A stretch of DNA of 64,000 nucleotides from Colwellia polaris (GCF_002104515.1 NZ_NBOE01000003.1:124001-188000); one strand, 5' to 3'. Positions 37,385 to 46,870 are shown, counted from the first letter of the stretch. Notes: a model not told the origin generated them from the sequence alone. Made by a program: numbers and translations.

Positions 37385-37665
37385 AATAAATGACCAATAA
37401 GTTAACTTATGAAGGTTATACGGTGTAAATGGCATTTAAGATTTTATTTCAACACAAATTTTTATAAAAATCTTTATCTATAAACTAACTGTAAATATAT
37501 TTAGTTTATATACTTGTATCAATCAAAGTAAAAATTCGATTACTTTACAGTTTTCAATAAAATACTTTAATTGAGAAAATAGCATCATTATTTAATGCTA
37601 TCGGTATACAAATTATTCAGGGTTATCGGTATAGTATAAAGCTAACTATTTAATACAAAAAATAT

Positions 37666-38748
37666 ATGTTACTCATACTTAGTCTTTGCACATTTATTAT
37701 TCTTATTTTTACTTTGCTGCCATTATCACGACATCCACATTGGATTATCAGGGGCATGGATTTTCCACGTTTACAGTTTATGTTATTTGCCGCTGCGCTG
37801 GTAATTGCACAGTTACTTTTATTAGATAGAGCAGCAATAAGTACTCAGGCATTAATTCTTGCTACTTCAGCTTGTTTACTATGGCAATTATGGTGGATAT
37901 TGCCATTTACACCGTTGTGGCGTAAAGAGGTTAAATCTTCAAATGATTACGCTACTGAAAAGCAGCTAAGCATACTCACTTCGAATGTATTCACCCCAAA
38001 CCGTAACGCTAAAGCTTTAATTAACTTGGTCAATCATTACAAACCAGATGTTTTAGTTACCTTAGAATCCGATCAGTGGTGGCAAGATCAGCTCGAAGCA
38101 ATAGAAGCTGACATGCCTTATAGCGTTAAATGCCCACTCGATAACTTGTACGGCATGCATGTTTATTCTCGACTTCCATTAGATGAACAAGAAATATCTT
38201 ACTTGGTTGAGCAAGACGTGCCTTCGATACATGTTTGCTTAACACTTCGAACTGGCGATAAAGTGCGTGCTCATTTTCTTCACCCTGCTCCACCTAGTCC
38301 AACAGAGAATCCAGAGTCATCAGAGCGTGATGCAGAATTAGTTATAGTTGCTAAAAGTGTTGCTGACAGTAATCAACCTGTGATTGTTACCGGCGACCTT
38401 AACGACGTTGCTTGGTCGGCAACCACACGACTATTTCGTAAAATTAGTGGCTTGTTAGATCCCCGTGTTGGTCGTGGCGCATTTAACACTTTTCATGTCG
38501 CTTACCCTATTGCGCGTTGGCCGTTAGACCATTTATTTCACAGCTCACATTTTACGTTGCGTGATATTAAGCGTTTACCGTCTATTGACTCTGATCACTT
38601 TCCTTTGTTAACTCGCTTGGTTTTTGCATCACCCAATGGGAATAATCAGCAAGGTATTAAACCTGAGGCTGAAGAAAAAGCTTGGTCAGAAAAAATCACT
38701 AATAACCAACAAGTAAGTAAAAGTGATGTTCCAACGCCGGCTGAATAG
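37666..38748 (+). CDS. Membrane-anchored endonuclease/exonuclease/phosphatase family protein
   Basis: A 360-residue protein. Three hydrophobic N-terminal helices (about residues 1-18, 35-55 and 60-80) anchor an EEP-fold domain. Catalytic features include ILTSNVFTPNRNAKALI with the metal-binding Asn, VTLESDQWW with Glu, VIVTGDLNDVAWSATTRLF with the Asp-x-Asn pair and the final SIDSDHFPLL with Asp-His. Hydrolysis of a phosphodiester or phospholipid head group is expected; the substrate is unknown. The domain probably lies outside the cytosol. A strong terminator lies 150 bases downstream. Confidence 0.88.
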   Translation: MLLILSLCTFIILIFTLLPLSRHPHWIIRGMDFPRLQFMLFAAALVIAQLLLLDRAAISTQALILATSACLLWQLWWILPFTPLWRKEVKSSNDYATEKQLSILTSNVFTPNRNAKALINLVNHYKPDVLVTLESDQWWQDQLEAIEADMPYSVKCPLDNLYGMHVYSRLPLDEQEISYLVEQDVPSIHVCLTLRTGDKVRAHFLHPAPPSPTENPESSERDAELVIVAKSVADSNQPVIVTGDLNDVAWSATTRLFRKISGLLDPRVGRGAFNTFHVAYPIARWPLDHLFHSSHFTLRDIKRLPSIDSDHFPLLTRLVFASPNGNNQQGIKPEAEEKAWSEKITNNQQVSKSDVPTPAE

Positions 38749-38900
38749 CAAAAGTAAGACAGTGTAGATATTAGTGACTGTACTGACAGGGTTTAACAAA
38801 AATGTAGTAAAAATGTAGTAATAGCGGCTTAATTATTTACCGGTTGATTTTTAATGGGAAAGTGAAAAAGCAGAATAGTTAAATTAAATTGCTATGATAA

Positions 38901-38930
38901 AAAAAGCTTAGTATTTCGACTAAGCTTTTT
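38901..38930. terminator. Bidirectional intrinsic terminator
   Basis: AAAAAGCTTAGT (38901-38912) and ACTAAGCTTTTT (38919-38930) form a perfect 12-base stem around a six-base loop, with T runs on both strands. It lies between the converging EEP gene and the glycine-zipper gene and can stop both transcripts. Confidence 0.9.
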
Positions 38931-38959
38931 ATTTTCAGCGTATTATTTTCACTAGATAC

Positions 38960-39427
38960 TTACATTTGCTTATCAATACGCACTGTATCGTTGGCAAGAT
39001 AAACCATTCTAACCGCATCTTTACGTTGAAATAACATACGATGATCTAAGTCTTGTATCACCATATATTCATCTCCGTTATCTACTTTTATCATAAGCTC
39101 AACTAACAACAGGGTCTCTTCATGATATTGTGGATTCTTGTCATGAGCGATAGAACCGCCGATAATCGCACCTAATATCGTTGCAACACCTCGGCCACTG
39201 CCACTGCCAAATTGATTACCTATAGCGCCGCCAATTAATGCTCCACCAAAGGTTTTCCAACCCGAGTTTTTATCCTGGATTAATTCACGTTCGGTAATGT
39301 TGCGCACAGATAACACTTGCCCAAATAACACTTTTTCAACCGGTACTGCTTTGTTGCGCTCATAATCAGCATTCGCCATTGGAATTAATGCCAACCAACA
39401 AATTATCGTTATATAGATTGCTTTCAT
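38960..39427 (-). CDS. Glycine-zipper outer-membrane protein (17 kDa antigen/SlyB-like)
   Basis: A 155-residue exported protein. A signal peptide (residues 1-19, ending ANA) precedes a glycine zipper, FGGALIGGAIGNQFGSGSGRGVATILGAIIGGSIA near 57-92, which forms two tight helices across or along a membrane. A C-terminal beta domain follows. Such proteins occur in the outer membrane (SlyB, OsmB, 17 kDa antigen). It lacks the lipobox cysteine. ATG 39427 is chosen because GGTGAG lies upstream and it begins the signal sequence. It is last of the COG3014-YcfL-LpoB transcript. Confidence 0.85.
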   Translation of the reverse strand: MKAIYITIICWLALIPMANADYERNKAVPVEKVLFGQVLSVRNITERELIQDKNSGWKTFGGALIGGAIGNQFGSGSGRGVATILGAIIGGSIAHDKNPQYHEETLLLVELMIKVDNGDEYMVIQDLDHRMLFQRKDAVRMVYLANDTVRIDKQM

Positions 39428-39487
39428 TTCGCTCACCTTTTTACTTGAAAAATTGTATTTGAAAAGTAGCTTCGCTAAAGCTGCCAT

Positions 39488-40090
39488 TTACCAACCTACG
39501 GACTCTTTCGCTTTCGTTTTACGTATTTCGGTCTCGTCTGCCCATTCAACTAAACCACTTTCAAGGTCCATTAAACGTAAGGTAAATTTATAGTAAACAT
39601 CGGTTTTATCTTGATTACTTTTTACAATGCTCGATAAGTTACCGTACAACATATATTGAGCGCCAATTTGACGACCAAACTGTGTCGCTTTGCTTGGATC
39701 TACCATACCGCCATCGTGTTGAAATTTAAGTTGCTCGCGTGCTGCTTCTACTCGGCCCATATCAACAAAACGAAACTTACCTGAACGTAAAAGCTTAGTA
39801 GAAATAGAGTCAGTAATTGACTCAGTATCGATATGCTCACTGGTTTTGTTTTTTAAGCGTTCTACAAACATTACCGGACGTGTATTTTGCGTTAATGTGC
39901 CAACAACCGGTGACAAAAACAACGAATCGGTCATTTGAGCCGCTACTTTTTGTAAATCTGTTGAACCAAAATTAATATCAGTTGTTTCTACTGCGGTAGC
40001 ATCACCATAGCGAACAACAGATTTATTAGCACAACCCGCTGCAAATACAAGGGTCAAGCCGAGAGTGGTTACTAGTGCTAATTTATTCAT
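39488..40090 (-). CDS. lpoB: Penicillin-binding protein activator LpoB
   Basis: A 200-residue outer-membrane lipoprotein. The signal LALVTTLGLTLVFAAGC ends in a lipobox cysteine; the mature part has a short linker and an LpoB fold, with NTRPVMFVERLKNKTSEHIDTESITDSI, GKFRFVD and GAQYMLYGNLSSIVK segments typical of the family. In E. coli LpoB crosses the periplasm to stimulate PBP1b transpeptidase and glycosyltransferase activity. The linker here is short, implying a narrower reach. Start ATG 40090 follows the signal; the gene lies 18 bases after ycfL. Confidence 0.92.
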   Translation of the reverse strand: MNKLALVTTLGLTLVFAAGCANKSVVRYGDATAVETTDINFGSTDLQKVAAQMTDSLFLSPVVGTLTQNTRPVMFVERLKNKTSEHIDTESITDSISTKLLRSGKFRFVDMGRVEAAREQLKFQHDGGMVDPSKATQFGRQIGAQYMLYGNLSSIVKSNQDKTDVYYKFTLRLMDLESGLVEWADETEIRKTKAKESVGW

Positions 40091-40108
40091 AATACTATTC
40101 CTTAACAA

Positions 40109-40585
40109 TTAATATTCGTATGCTTTTTCGGGGATTTCGCGAACATAAACACTAAAAGTGCTGACCTTAGTATTCGGGGCTAATCCTCGCAAAGTTGTAG
40201 ATTGTTTACCATGTAATTCCACCGGAACCCATGGTGTTTTTCCAGCTTCAATAACAAAGCCTGCTTCGTCAAACCAGTTGAAATGATATTGTAATTTCTG
40301 TGATTTCTCATAACGACTAGTTAACGTTAAGTTTATTTCGAGTAAGTCATTTGATTTACGTGATTTTACGTCGCTGATAAATAACCGCTTTGCTAAATCA
40401 GCATTATGTACTTCAAGATGCTTACTAAAGTCATCACCTTGTGTCATCGCACTAGTACCAGTACCTGCAGTTACGGGTGGGGTTTTATTGGCACAACCTG
40501 CTATAACCATAGTGCTGAGCAATATCATCGCTAAACTGCTGGTAACTTTTTTACTCGTACTTGTAGTAATCTTGCTGTTAAACAT
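40109..40585 (-). CDS. ycfL: YcfL family (DUF1425) lipoprotein
   Basis: A 158-residue envelope lipoprotein with signal VTSSLAMILLSTMVIAGC. The mature domain has the DUF1425 pattern: LAKRLFISDVKSRKSNDLLEINLTLTSRY then QYHFNWFDEAGFVIEAGKTPWVPVELHGKQ. In enterobacteria ycfL is also next to lpoB, so an accessory role near peptidoglycan synthesis is plausible though unproven. AGGAG lies six bases before ATG 40585. Second in a four-gene transcript. Confidence 0.9.
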   Translation of the reverse strand: MFNSKITTSTSKKVTSSLAMILLSTMVIAGCANKTPPVTAGTGTSAMTQGDDFSKHLEVHNADLAKRLFISDVKSRKSNDLLEINLTLTSRYEKSQKLQYHFNWFDEAGFVIEAGKTPWVPVELHGKQSTTLRGLAPNTKVSTFSVYVREIPEKAYEY

Positions 40586-40618
40586 ATTACCTCCTAAATC
40601 ATGTCTCATTGAAACAAA

Positions 40619-42040
40619 TTATAAATTAACGCTTTGATAGTCAATATGACGACCAATAGCTGAAAGACTAATTAAGCTAATTCTATTGGGTTGAACATCA
40701 ATCTCAATAGATTTTTGTTGTCCATCTAGCTGTATTTGCAAGACCTGTTTACCCGAAGCAGTATTGAAACGAATGATATCAACTTGATCAGGCAAGGTAC
40801 TCCAACTGCGCGTATCTGCTTTTTCAGAAGCAATATTATATATACTCGCTAAAATGTTACCTACATCGCCTGCTTCACGACTAAGTTTTTGGCGCACTTG
40901 CTCTTTGGCAACTACGCGCACGACTTGTCGGGTTAACAGTGACGGCAAGTGATCTTTTAAATCCTTCGCTGCTAGTGACTGAATACGTACAATTTCATTA
41001 CTTTGAAACGTTTGTCCTGCATTCTGTAGTGTCAATTTATTGTGCTGTATTAAAGCACCTTCATATACTGGTAAAGAAAAGCTAAAAAACTTCAAGCCGT
41101 TATTGCTTCGACCTACTGGCAAGTTTAAACCAACATCTTGTTTACTGTTTACTATGTCTCGTTCCACAAGTACAACAACGCTACCTTGCCCTGATAATGT
41201 TTTTTCTTGATACTTGCCAAAACGTTGTTGAAAAGCGATTAAATCGTCTTGCATACCCAGTTTACTAGCTAATCTTAAAACATCTTGTTGCAAGTAGGGA
41301 TTATCAGGATAAATTTCTATCGCGCGCTTAAAGTCGATATAGGCATCATTTAATTCACCACTGGCCTCATACAAAATCCCAGAAAGATAAAAAGTAAAAG
41401 CATTTTGAAAGCCATTTTTTACTTTCCCAATAGCTCTGTCCATATTGGGGTAGCCACCTTGCAAGCTGTCGGTGCTCATACCTGAATTATTTAGCTCATT
41501 TTGGGCTTTATATATTTCTTCTTTATAAACATTAAGCGCCGTTTCTTGTACTAAATTTGCACGACGTATTTCAACTAACGCACCAGACAAATCATGCTGA
41601 AATAAATAATTTAACGCTTGGTAACTATGTAACATGCCCTGTTCGTAATAAGGTACTTCATATGAGGTAGCATTGTCATTACTGACTACGGCGCCTAATT
41701 TCTCGATACCTTTACTGACTTGAATTTTTGCTTTGTTACGTTGTGCTTCTATCTCAGTATATGCCTGAGCAAATGTTTGCTGGCTGGCAGACCAATTATG
41801 CGCTAAAAACTCTAATCGCCCTCTTTCGAGTAAACTTAATATATAGGTATTATTACTTTGATCGCGTTCGTTTAGTTGGCTTTTTGCTTTTACGAAGTCG
41901 CCTTGAAGCATTGCCGCTTTTACGGGTTTCATTTGGCTATTGTAGCCCTGAAATAAATCGTTGAGCTGAAAAGTTGCACAACCTGATATAACAATAAGAA
42001 GTAAGATCAATAAGGTTCGCTTTAAAAGGCAATTCAACAT
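40619..42040 (-). CDS. COG3014 family lipoprotein with TPR-like repeats
   Basis: A roughly 473-residue lipoprotein. The signal LLKRTLLILLLIVISGC carries the lipobox. Residues about 40-290 are helical TPR-like repeats (for example YIDFKRAIEIYPDNPYLQQDVLRLASKL), and the C-terminal about 180 residues form a beta-rich domain. I recognise COG3014, always in my memory adjacent to ycfL and lpoB in Alteromonadales. Start ATG 42040 begins the signal; GTG 42076 would add 12 residues and cannot be excluded. First in the operon. A scaffold role in cell-wall synthesis is an inference from context. Confidence 0.85.
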   Translation of the reverse strand: MLNCLLKRTLLILLLIVISGCATFQLNDLFQGYNSQMKPVKAAMLQGDFVKAKSQLNERDQSNNTYILSLLERGRLEFLAHNWSASQQTFAQAYTEIEAQRNKAKIQVSKGIEKLGAVVSNDNATSYEVPYYEQGMLHSYQALNYLFQHDLSGALVEIRRANLVQETALNVYKEEIYKAQNELNNSGMSTDSLQGGYPNMDRAIGKVKNGFQNAFTFYLSGILYEASGELNDAYIDFKRAIEIYPDNPYLQQDVLRLASKLGMQDDLIAFQQRFGKYQEKTLSGQGSVVVLVERDIVNSKQDVGLNLPVGRSNNGLKFFSFSLPVYEGALIQHNKLTLQNAGQTFQSNEIVRIQSLAAKDLKDHLPSLLTRQVVRVVAKEQVRQKLSREAGDVGNILASIYNIASEKADTRSWSTLPDQVDIIRFNTASGKQVLQIQLDGQQKSIEIDVQPNRISLISLSAIGRHIDYQSVNL

Positions 42041-42524
42041 TAAATTAATTAATTTCCTTAAATTATGGTTTCGCACTTTAAACGTTTAACAATACCTGTG
42101 AAGGTATTCGAATGTTTAATTATACATACTCTGCCAAACGGTTTGAATATTTAAACTGCATTCAATCAATATACCGTTAGAAGTGCAAGTGGCTTGATTG
42201 AGTAATAACGAACAATTAGGGGGTTGAATAAAACGCAGAAGTTTAGCTAGTAGAGCATTCGAAGGTCATCAATAAAATTTGTCAGCATAGGATAAAGTAA
42301 GCTTATTTAGAGGGAGAAGCCATAGTTACTTTGTGAAAAATTTAAGTATTATTTTTATTAACTTGATTTGAGTAAACAGTAAACAACAAACAGTGTTCTA
42401 AATGACTATTCATTGTTTACTCGCCTTACCTACCTAATAATTTAAAATAGAGACTAGAGAAAATAAGCTGCTAATCTAAAAAATCAATCATTCATAAGCA
42501 TTAATTAGCTGTTAACGTTGGTAA
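42041..42524. other. 484-base gap with a possible degraded palindromic element
   Basis: AT-rich region upstream of the COG3014 operon and beyond the DoxX stop. Around 42165-42260 lies ATACCGTTAG followed by GGCTTGATTGAG (42191-42202), which resembles part of the palindromic element at 4808-4967. I see no gene. Confidence 0.4.
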
Positions 42525-43127
42525 CTAACTTGCTGTTATAAACCTACGTTTTAACCAGTAATCAAGGCTGACATAGCGACCACCACCGATAAAGAATAGC
42601 GCTAGAAGCATAATAAAATATGTTGCAGCAAACTCAATACCGTTATTTAAAATCGTGATATTTCCGCTACTAGTAAGCCATTCGTAATTACCATGCTCTT
42701 GTAAAATAGAAATAATCATCTCTTTCTTTTCAACAGAGGCCTCTACGCGTTCATTTGCAAACGGCGCGTTAGCATCGGCAATAGCTTGCCAACCGTATTG
42801 TCCGTGTACAGATGTCATGGCGATAATCATGGTAAACATCATGGGAATAGCCATTAAGCGCACGCCTAATCCTAACAATAATGCAATAGCTCCAATAGCT
42901 TCAGCACCTATCGCTAATATCGCAAGAATAAATGGAAAGGGTAAACCTAGCCCCCAATCATCATTACCAAACCATTGCACAATATTGTCAAAACCCTCTA
43001 TTTTATGAGTACCCGCCATCCAAAAAATAGGCACTAAATATAAACGCATTAACAGGGGAGCAATAAAATCTAACTTTTTAGTCGAGTTTAATATCCCGTA
43101 GCCCTTTTCCAATATTGCTTTTACCAT
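42525..43127 (-). CDS. DoxX family membrane protein
   Basis: A 200-residue inner-membrane protein with four or five helices. RLYLVPIFWMAGTHKIEGFDNIVQWFG near residues 28-54 is the DoxX family start, and ILAIGAEAIGAIALLLGLGVRLMAIPMM the second helix pair. An unusual polar insert of about 50 residues (ERVEASVEKKEMIISILQEHG) separates the helices before the last. DoxX proteins act with thiosulfate:quinone oxidation or other redox roles, but the exact job is unknown here. Monocistronic. Confidence 0.86.
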   Translation of the reverse strand: MVKAILEKGYGILNSTKKLDFIAPLLMRLYLVPIFWMAGTHKIEGFDNIVQWFGNDDWGLGLPFPFILAILAIGAEAIGAIALLLGLGVRLMAIPMMFTMIIAMTSVHGQYGWQAIADANAPFANERVEASVEKKEMIISILQEHGNYEWLTSSGNITILNNGIEFAATYFIMLLALFFIGGGRYVSLDYWLKRRFITAS

Positions 43128-43854
43128 ATTATTTTCCTATTCACTTTAATGTGTTGTGTAATGTTTTAGTCTAGCTCAAATTTTATTGTCCAATAATTAG
43201 CGCAAATCAAACTTTTAAAACTATGCCTTACTGATGAATTTGACCTTGCAAGTTACTTTACAATTTCATTATTTTTTTTACTTAGCTTAGCGAAAAGAAA
43301 TACATTATTTTTTGAAATAAAAAGTACGTTAGACGGTTCGGTAATAAAAAAGCGATAAATCAACTGGGTTAACATTTCTTATTTAGCTTGTAAAAAAATG
43401 TAAGCAACTGAAACTAATTGTAAAAATATTATTTGTATTTTATAGGAAGAATTTTATTTTGATGATGAAGTAATTTTAACTTCGGGCCTAACGTTAAAAA
43501 AAAGAATAAAAAAAACTGTAAAAAAAAATAAATATTTTTTACAGTTTTATAAGTAAGGTCGATAATTAACACATCACTATGATGCTATATGTTGGTAAAA
43601 AATTACTTTTTACCAACTAAAAACAGTAAAAACGCAGTGATAAAAGTGATAATAGAATGTTATTAACTCAGTATTTCACCAGAATTATTGTCTTGCTCTG
43701 TCAAACATCTAGTTTATTCAAGATTTATTCAAGATAATAAACAGCCTGCTCTGGTTAGTTCTGCTTTGTTCTGTTCTATTTCACTTTATAAATAATGCTT
43801 TCAGTTACACTACTTCTAGAAACACAGCGCCATTTTAAAGATTATAGCGAAGGC
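43128..43854. other. 727-base gap, the longest non-coding stretch
   Basis: Very AT-rich with many A runs. One perfect 14-base stem is listed separately (43512-43548). I see no open frame with a ribosome site, no repeat shared with other parts of the window, and no RNA signature. A hidden small RNA is possible but not supported. Confidence 0.4.
43512..43548. terminator. A/T-rich 14-base hairpin, possible terminator
   Basis: AAAACTGTAAAAAA (43512-43525) pairs perfectly with TTTTTTACAGTTTT (43535-43548) over nine bases. T-rich tails occur on both strands but the stem has few GC pairs, so it would be a weak terminator. No gene ends nearby on either strand, which makes it odd. Confidence 0.4.
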
Positions 43855-44211
43855 TTATAACGTTTCGATCTCGGCTAAAGCTTGAGTAAACTCAGGAAGC
43901 TCTAGTTCAAAACAGTCTTCGTTTTCTTGCCAATTAAGGCCGATAATAACGCCATCTTCGAGTAAGTCTTCAACCCAAAACTCCATCCAATCAGCAACAG
44001 ATATAGCAGCAGGCACATAGTCTGCCCATTCTTCGACACAATGGCTTTTCGCTAATGTCTCGGTTGACCAAAGCGGCATAACTTCTGTATTTTCAAAATT
44101 TACTGAGTCAAGTACCACCCAATCTTCGCTATTTTTATCTTGTAGAGCCCAAAACTCTTGTGTGTCTTTAACTTGCTGCAAAAATGACTTTACTGTTGTA
44201 TCTGTACTCAT
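43855..44211 (-). CDS. DUF2750 family protein
   Basis: A 118-residue acidic soluble protein. Characteristic DUF2750 features are EFWALQDKNSEDWVVLDS, VMPLWSTETLAKSHCVEEWADYVPAAISVADWMEFWVEDLLEDGVIIGLNW. The fold is probably SseB-like. Function unknown. It lies 57 bases downstream of yedK on the same strand and could be cotranscribed. Confidence 0.85.
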   Translation of the reverse strand: MSTDTTVKSFLQQVKDTQEFWALQDKNSEDWVVLDSVNFENTEVMPLWSTETLAKSHCVEEWADYVPAAISVADWMEFWVEDLLEDGVIIGLNWQENEDCFELELPEFTQALAEIETL

Positions 44212-44268
44212 TGGTTTAATTACCTTAATAACGTTTTTGATATTATACGTGAATTATAATGCTAGCGA

Positions 44269-44847
44269 CTAGCTTGTTGTAACACTAATATACTCATCGG
44301 GTATTGCTGACATTAATCGCGATAAATTAGCTTGCGAGTTTTGAGGTGCTAGCCAGGCGTTTATGCTATCAGGTAAAATAAATACCGGCATACGATGATG
44401 ATACTGCTCGCACAACTGGTTCGGTTTAGTGGTTAATGTTACCACTTGAGGCGGTGTGTTGAACTTATGATAGCTCACTCCCGCCATATACAAAGGAAGA
44501 TTCTGTGAATGACTAAAATAATACTTTTGTTTTTTACTGCCCTCTTTTCGCCACTCATACCAACCACTAATAGGAATTAAACAGCGATGTGCAACAAAGG
44601 CTTTCGCAAAGGTGGGTTTAATGGCAACGGTTTCACTTTGCGCATTTATTAATAAACGTTTCGACCACGAAGGTTGAATGCCCCACTGCATATTAACTTG
44701 GCTAACATGTTCATTACTTTGCACTATGGTCGATAACAACTCACTTGGAGATAAGTTATCATTACTTTCGCTGTGAAAATTTAAGCCTATGGTGTCGCTA
44801 ACAATCTTGCATAACGAAGTGTTAATAATGTTGAGCCTGCCACACAT
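44269..44847 (-). CDS. yedK: SOS response-associated peptidase family protein YedK/HMCES
   Basis: A 192-residue SRAP domain protein that crosslinks to abasic sites in single-stranded DNA through its N-terminal cysteine. The catalytic Cys2 (MCGRLNI) is exposed after Met removal, and the family's PISGWYEWRKEG and YHHRMPVFIL motifs carry the glutamate and histidine of the active site. It protects abasic sites during replication. No LexA-type site is apparent upstream. DUF2750 lies downstream. Confidence 0.93.
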   Translation of the reverse strand: MCGRLNIINTSLCKIVSDTIGLNFHSESNDNLSPSELLSTIVQSNEHVSQVNMQWGIQPSWSKRLLINAQSETVAIKPTFAKAFVAHRCLIPISGWYEWRKEGSKKQKYYFSHSQNLPLYMAGVSYHKFNTPPQVVTLTTKPNQLCEQYHHRMPVFILPDSINAWLAPQNSQANLSRLMSAIPDEYISVTTS

Positions 44848-45022
44848 ATTATTTTCCTTAATTATTGTTGAAGCGCCGAGATAGTATTAAAGATCAGCCT
44901 TGATACTAAATTTTAAAATACCTTTTAAACTAATTATGCTGTCGGTACAAATTAGAGTATACCTATTAAATAAGTCATCTGTTAAGCTGCAACGATAAGA
45001 TAGATAAAGAACAGATAATTCA

Positions 45023-46150
45023 TTGAAAATTGAAATTATAAATAACATTTCAGATATTGCTGAACAAGATTGGCAACGACTTAATACTCAACCGTCAGTA
45101 TTCTCAAATTATCAATTTTTTCAGTGCTTAGAAAGCAGTGGTTCAGTATCTGCTGCTCAGGGCTGGCAACCTCATCACTTACAATTTCGAAATAACAAGA
45201 GTAATCAAGTTAATGCGCTATTGCCCATGTACGTTAAATCGCACTCATGGGGAGAATATGTTTTTGATTGGGCATGGGCTGACGCTTATCAACAACATAA
45301 TGTTCCCTATTATCCGAAATTAGTTGCTACTGCACCTTTTACACCCGTTACCAGTAATAAACTTTTGTCTGATGAAGTTGTACTTGCAGACACTTTTGAT
45401 ATATTGACTCAGCTTTGTCAGCAGCAGTCATTAAATAGCTGGCACATATTATATTGCTCGCCTGCCGAGTATAAAGCAGAAGATGTCTACCAACGCAATA
45501 CCGTACAGTTTCATTGGCTTAATCGTAACTATCGAGATTTTGATGAATTTCTATCGCGCTTTACGGCCAGAAAAAGAAAAAACACCCGTAAAGAGCGTCT
45601 TTCAATCAGCCAACAAAACATTGAAGTTCGGCGCGTGCTAGGTAAAGATATCAGTAAAAATGAGTTAGATTTCTTCTACTTAACTTATCAATTAACCTAT
45701 ATAAGACGGGGACATACGCCGCATTTGTCTTTTGAGTTTTTTCAAGCAATTATAGAAAAGTTACCTGAGAACATATTGTTAATTATTGCCCAATGCAATG
45801 GCGAAGACATTGCCTGTGCTTGGTTCTTTTTTGACGAGCAAACGTTATATGGCCGTTATTGGGGCTGCACCAAATCGTACAACAACTTGCATTTTGAATT
45901 GTGCTACTACCAAGGGATAGAATTCTGCATAGAGAACAAACTCGCTTTATTCCACCCAGGCACACAAGGTGAGCATAAAATACAACGTGGTTTTGAACCA
46001 AAACTCACCACTTCTTATCATTGGATTAAACATGACGGATTTAGACCTGCAATTAAAGCCTTTTGTTTACAAGAACAACAGCAAATGCGAGCTTATCAAG
46101 CGCAGTGTATGCAGTTACTTCCGTTTAATTCAAACGATGAAAATAGATAA
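45023..46150 (+). CDS. DUF482/COG3146 GNAT-like acyltransferase
   Basis: A 375-residue protein of the COG3146 (DUF482, peptidogalycan biosynthesis/recognition) family related to FemABX and GNAT enzymes. Recognisable segments are WQRLNTQPSVFSNYQFFQCLESSG, FDEFLSRFTARKRKNTRKERLSI and YWGCTKSYNNLHFELCYYQGIEFCIE, closing with FHPGTQGEHKIQRGFEPKLTTS. Acyl or aminoacyl transfer is expected, substrate unknown. It starts with TTG 45023. A seven-copy decamer repeat begins in its last three codons and supplies the stop codon. The methyltransferase gene follows 126 bases later. Confidence 0.86.
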   Translation: MKIEIINNISDIAEQDWQRLNTQPSVFSNYQFFQCLESSGSVSAAQGWQPHHLQFRNNKSNQVNALLPMYVKSHSWGEYVFDWAWADAYQQHNVPYYPKLVATAPFTPVTSNKLLSDEVVLADTFDILTQLCQQQSLNSWHILYCSPAEYKAEDVYQRNTVQFHWLNRNYRDFDEFLSRFTARKRKNTRKERLSISQQNIEVRRVLGKDISKNELDFFYLTYQLTYIRRGHTPHLSFEFFQAIIEKLPENILLIIAQCNGEDIACAWFFFDEQTLYGRYWGCTKSYNNLHFELCYYQGIEFCIENKLALFHPGTQGEHKIQRGFEPKLTTSYHWIKHDGFRPAIKAFCLQEQQQMRAYQAQCMQLLPFNSNDENR

Positions 46151-46211
46151 CAATAGATAACAATAGATAACAATAGATAACAATAGATAACAATAGATAA
46201 CAATAGATAAC
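46142..46211. repeat. Seven-copy tandem decamer overlapping a stop codon
   Basis: AATAGATAAC is repeated seven times perfectly from 46142 to 46211. The first unit is read as Asn-Arg-stop in the DUF482 gene; the other six are untranslated. Because the stop is in unit one, gain or loss of copies would not change the protein but would change the distance to the DUF938 gene. Confidence 0.95.
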
Positions 46212-46276
46212 AACGCCACAGATAAAATAAATAAAAATTTGCACATTAAATTTAATAAAACTTTGAGCATAAAATC

Positions 46277-46870
46277 ATGAATAAACCTTTCTCACAAGCA
46301 TGTGAAAATAATAAATCACCGATACTCGCCCTATTAACTCAAGCCTTGAGTAAATGTAAGACCGTATTAGAAGTTGGCTCTGGCACTGGACAACATGCGG
46401 TATATTTTGCGCCAAATATGACATGGTTAAGCTGGCAAACCAGTGATATACTTATAAATCATCAAGGTATTAGTCAATGGTTACAGGAGTATCCTGCCGG
46501 GAATTTACTCTCGCCCATTGAGCTTGATCTTAACCACCCATGGCCCATTGAAAAAGTTGACGCTATTTACACCGCCAATACATTACACATTGTCAGTTGG
46601 CCATTAGTGCAAGCCTTCTTTAAAGGCGTATCACAACATTTAAACCTGCAAGGTAAACTCTGTATTTATGGCCCTTTTAATTATCAAGGCCAATACAGTA
46701 GTGAAAGTAATGCCAGTTTTGACATTTGGCTTAAAGATCGTGATAACGAAAGTGCCATTCGCGATTTTGAAGCTATAGTAGCACTTGCTGAACAAGCGGG
46801 TTTGACGCTAGAAAATGATCACGCCATGCCGGCTAATAATCGTTTACTGGAATTTTCGAAGACAAACTAG
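46277..46870 (+). CDS. DUF938 class I SAM-dependent methyltransferase
   Basis: A 197-residue methyltransferase. The SAM-binding loop VLEVGSGTGQHAVYFA lies near residues 30-46; the acidic LSPIELDLNHPWPIEKVDAIYTANTLHIVSW region matches the DUF938 family and the GPFNYQGQYSSESNASFDIWLKDRD segment is diagnostic. The substrate is unknown. Follows the DUF482 gene and its decamer tract. Confidence 0.92.
   Translation: MNKPFSQACENNKSPILALLTQALSKCKTVLEVGSGTGQHAVYFAPNMTWLSWQTSDILINHQGISQWLQEYPAGNLLSPIELDLNHPWPIEKVDAIYTANTLHIVSWPLVQAFFKGVSQHLNLQGKLCIYGPFNYQGQYSSESNASFDIWLKDRDNESAIRDFEAIVALAEQAGLTLENDHAMPANNRLLEFSKTN

Noticed and set aside
46142-46211. CRISPR-like array
   Set aside because: The decamers are contiguous with no spacers and no cas gene is near.
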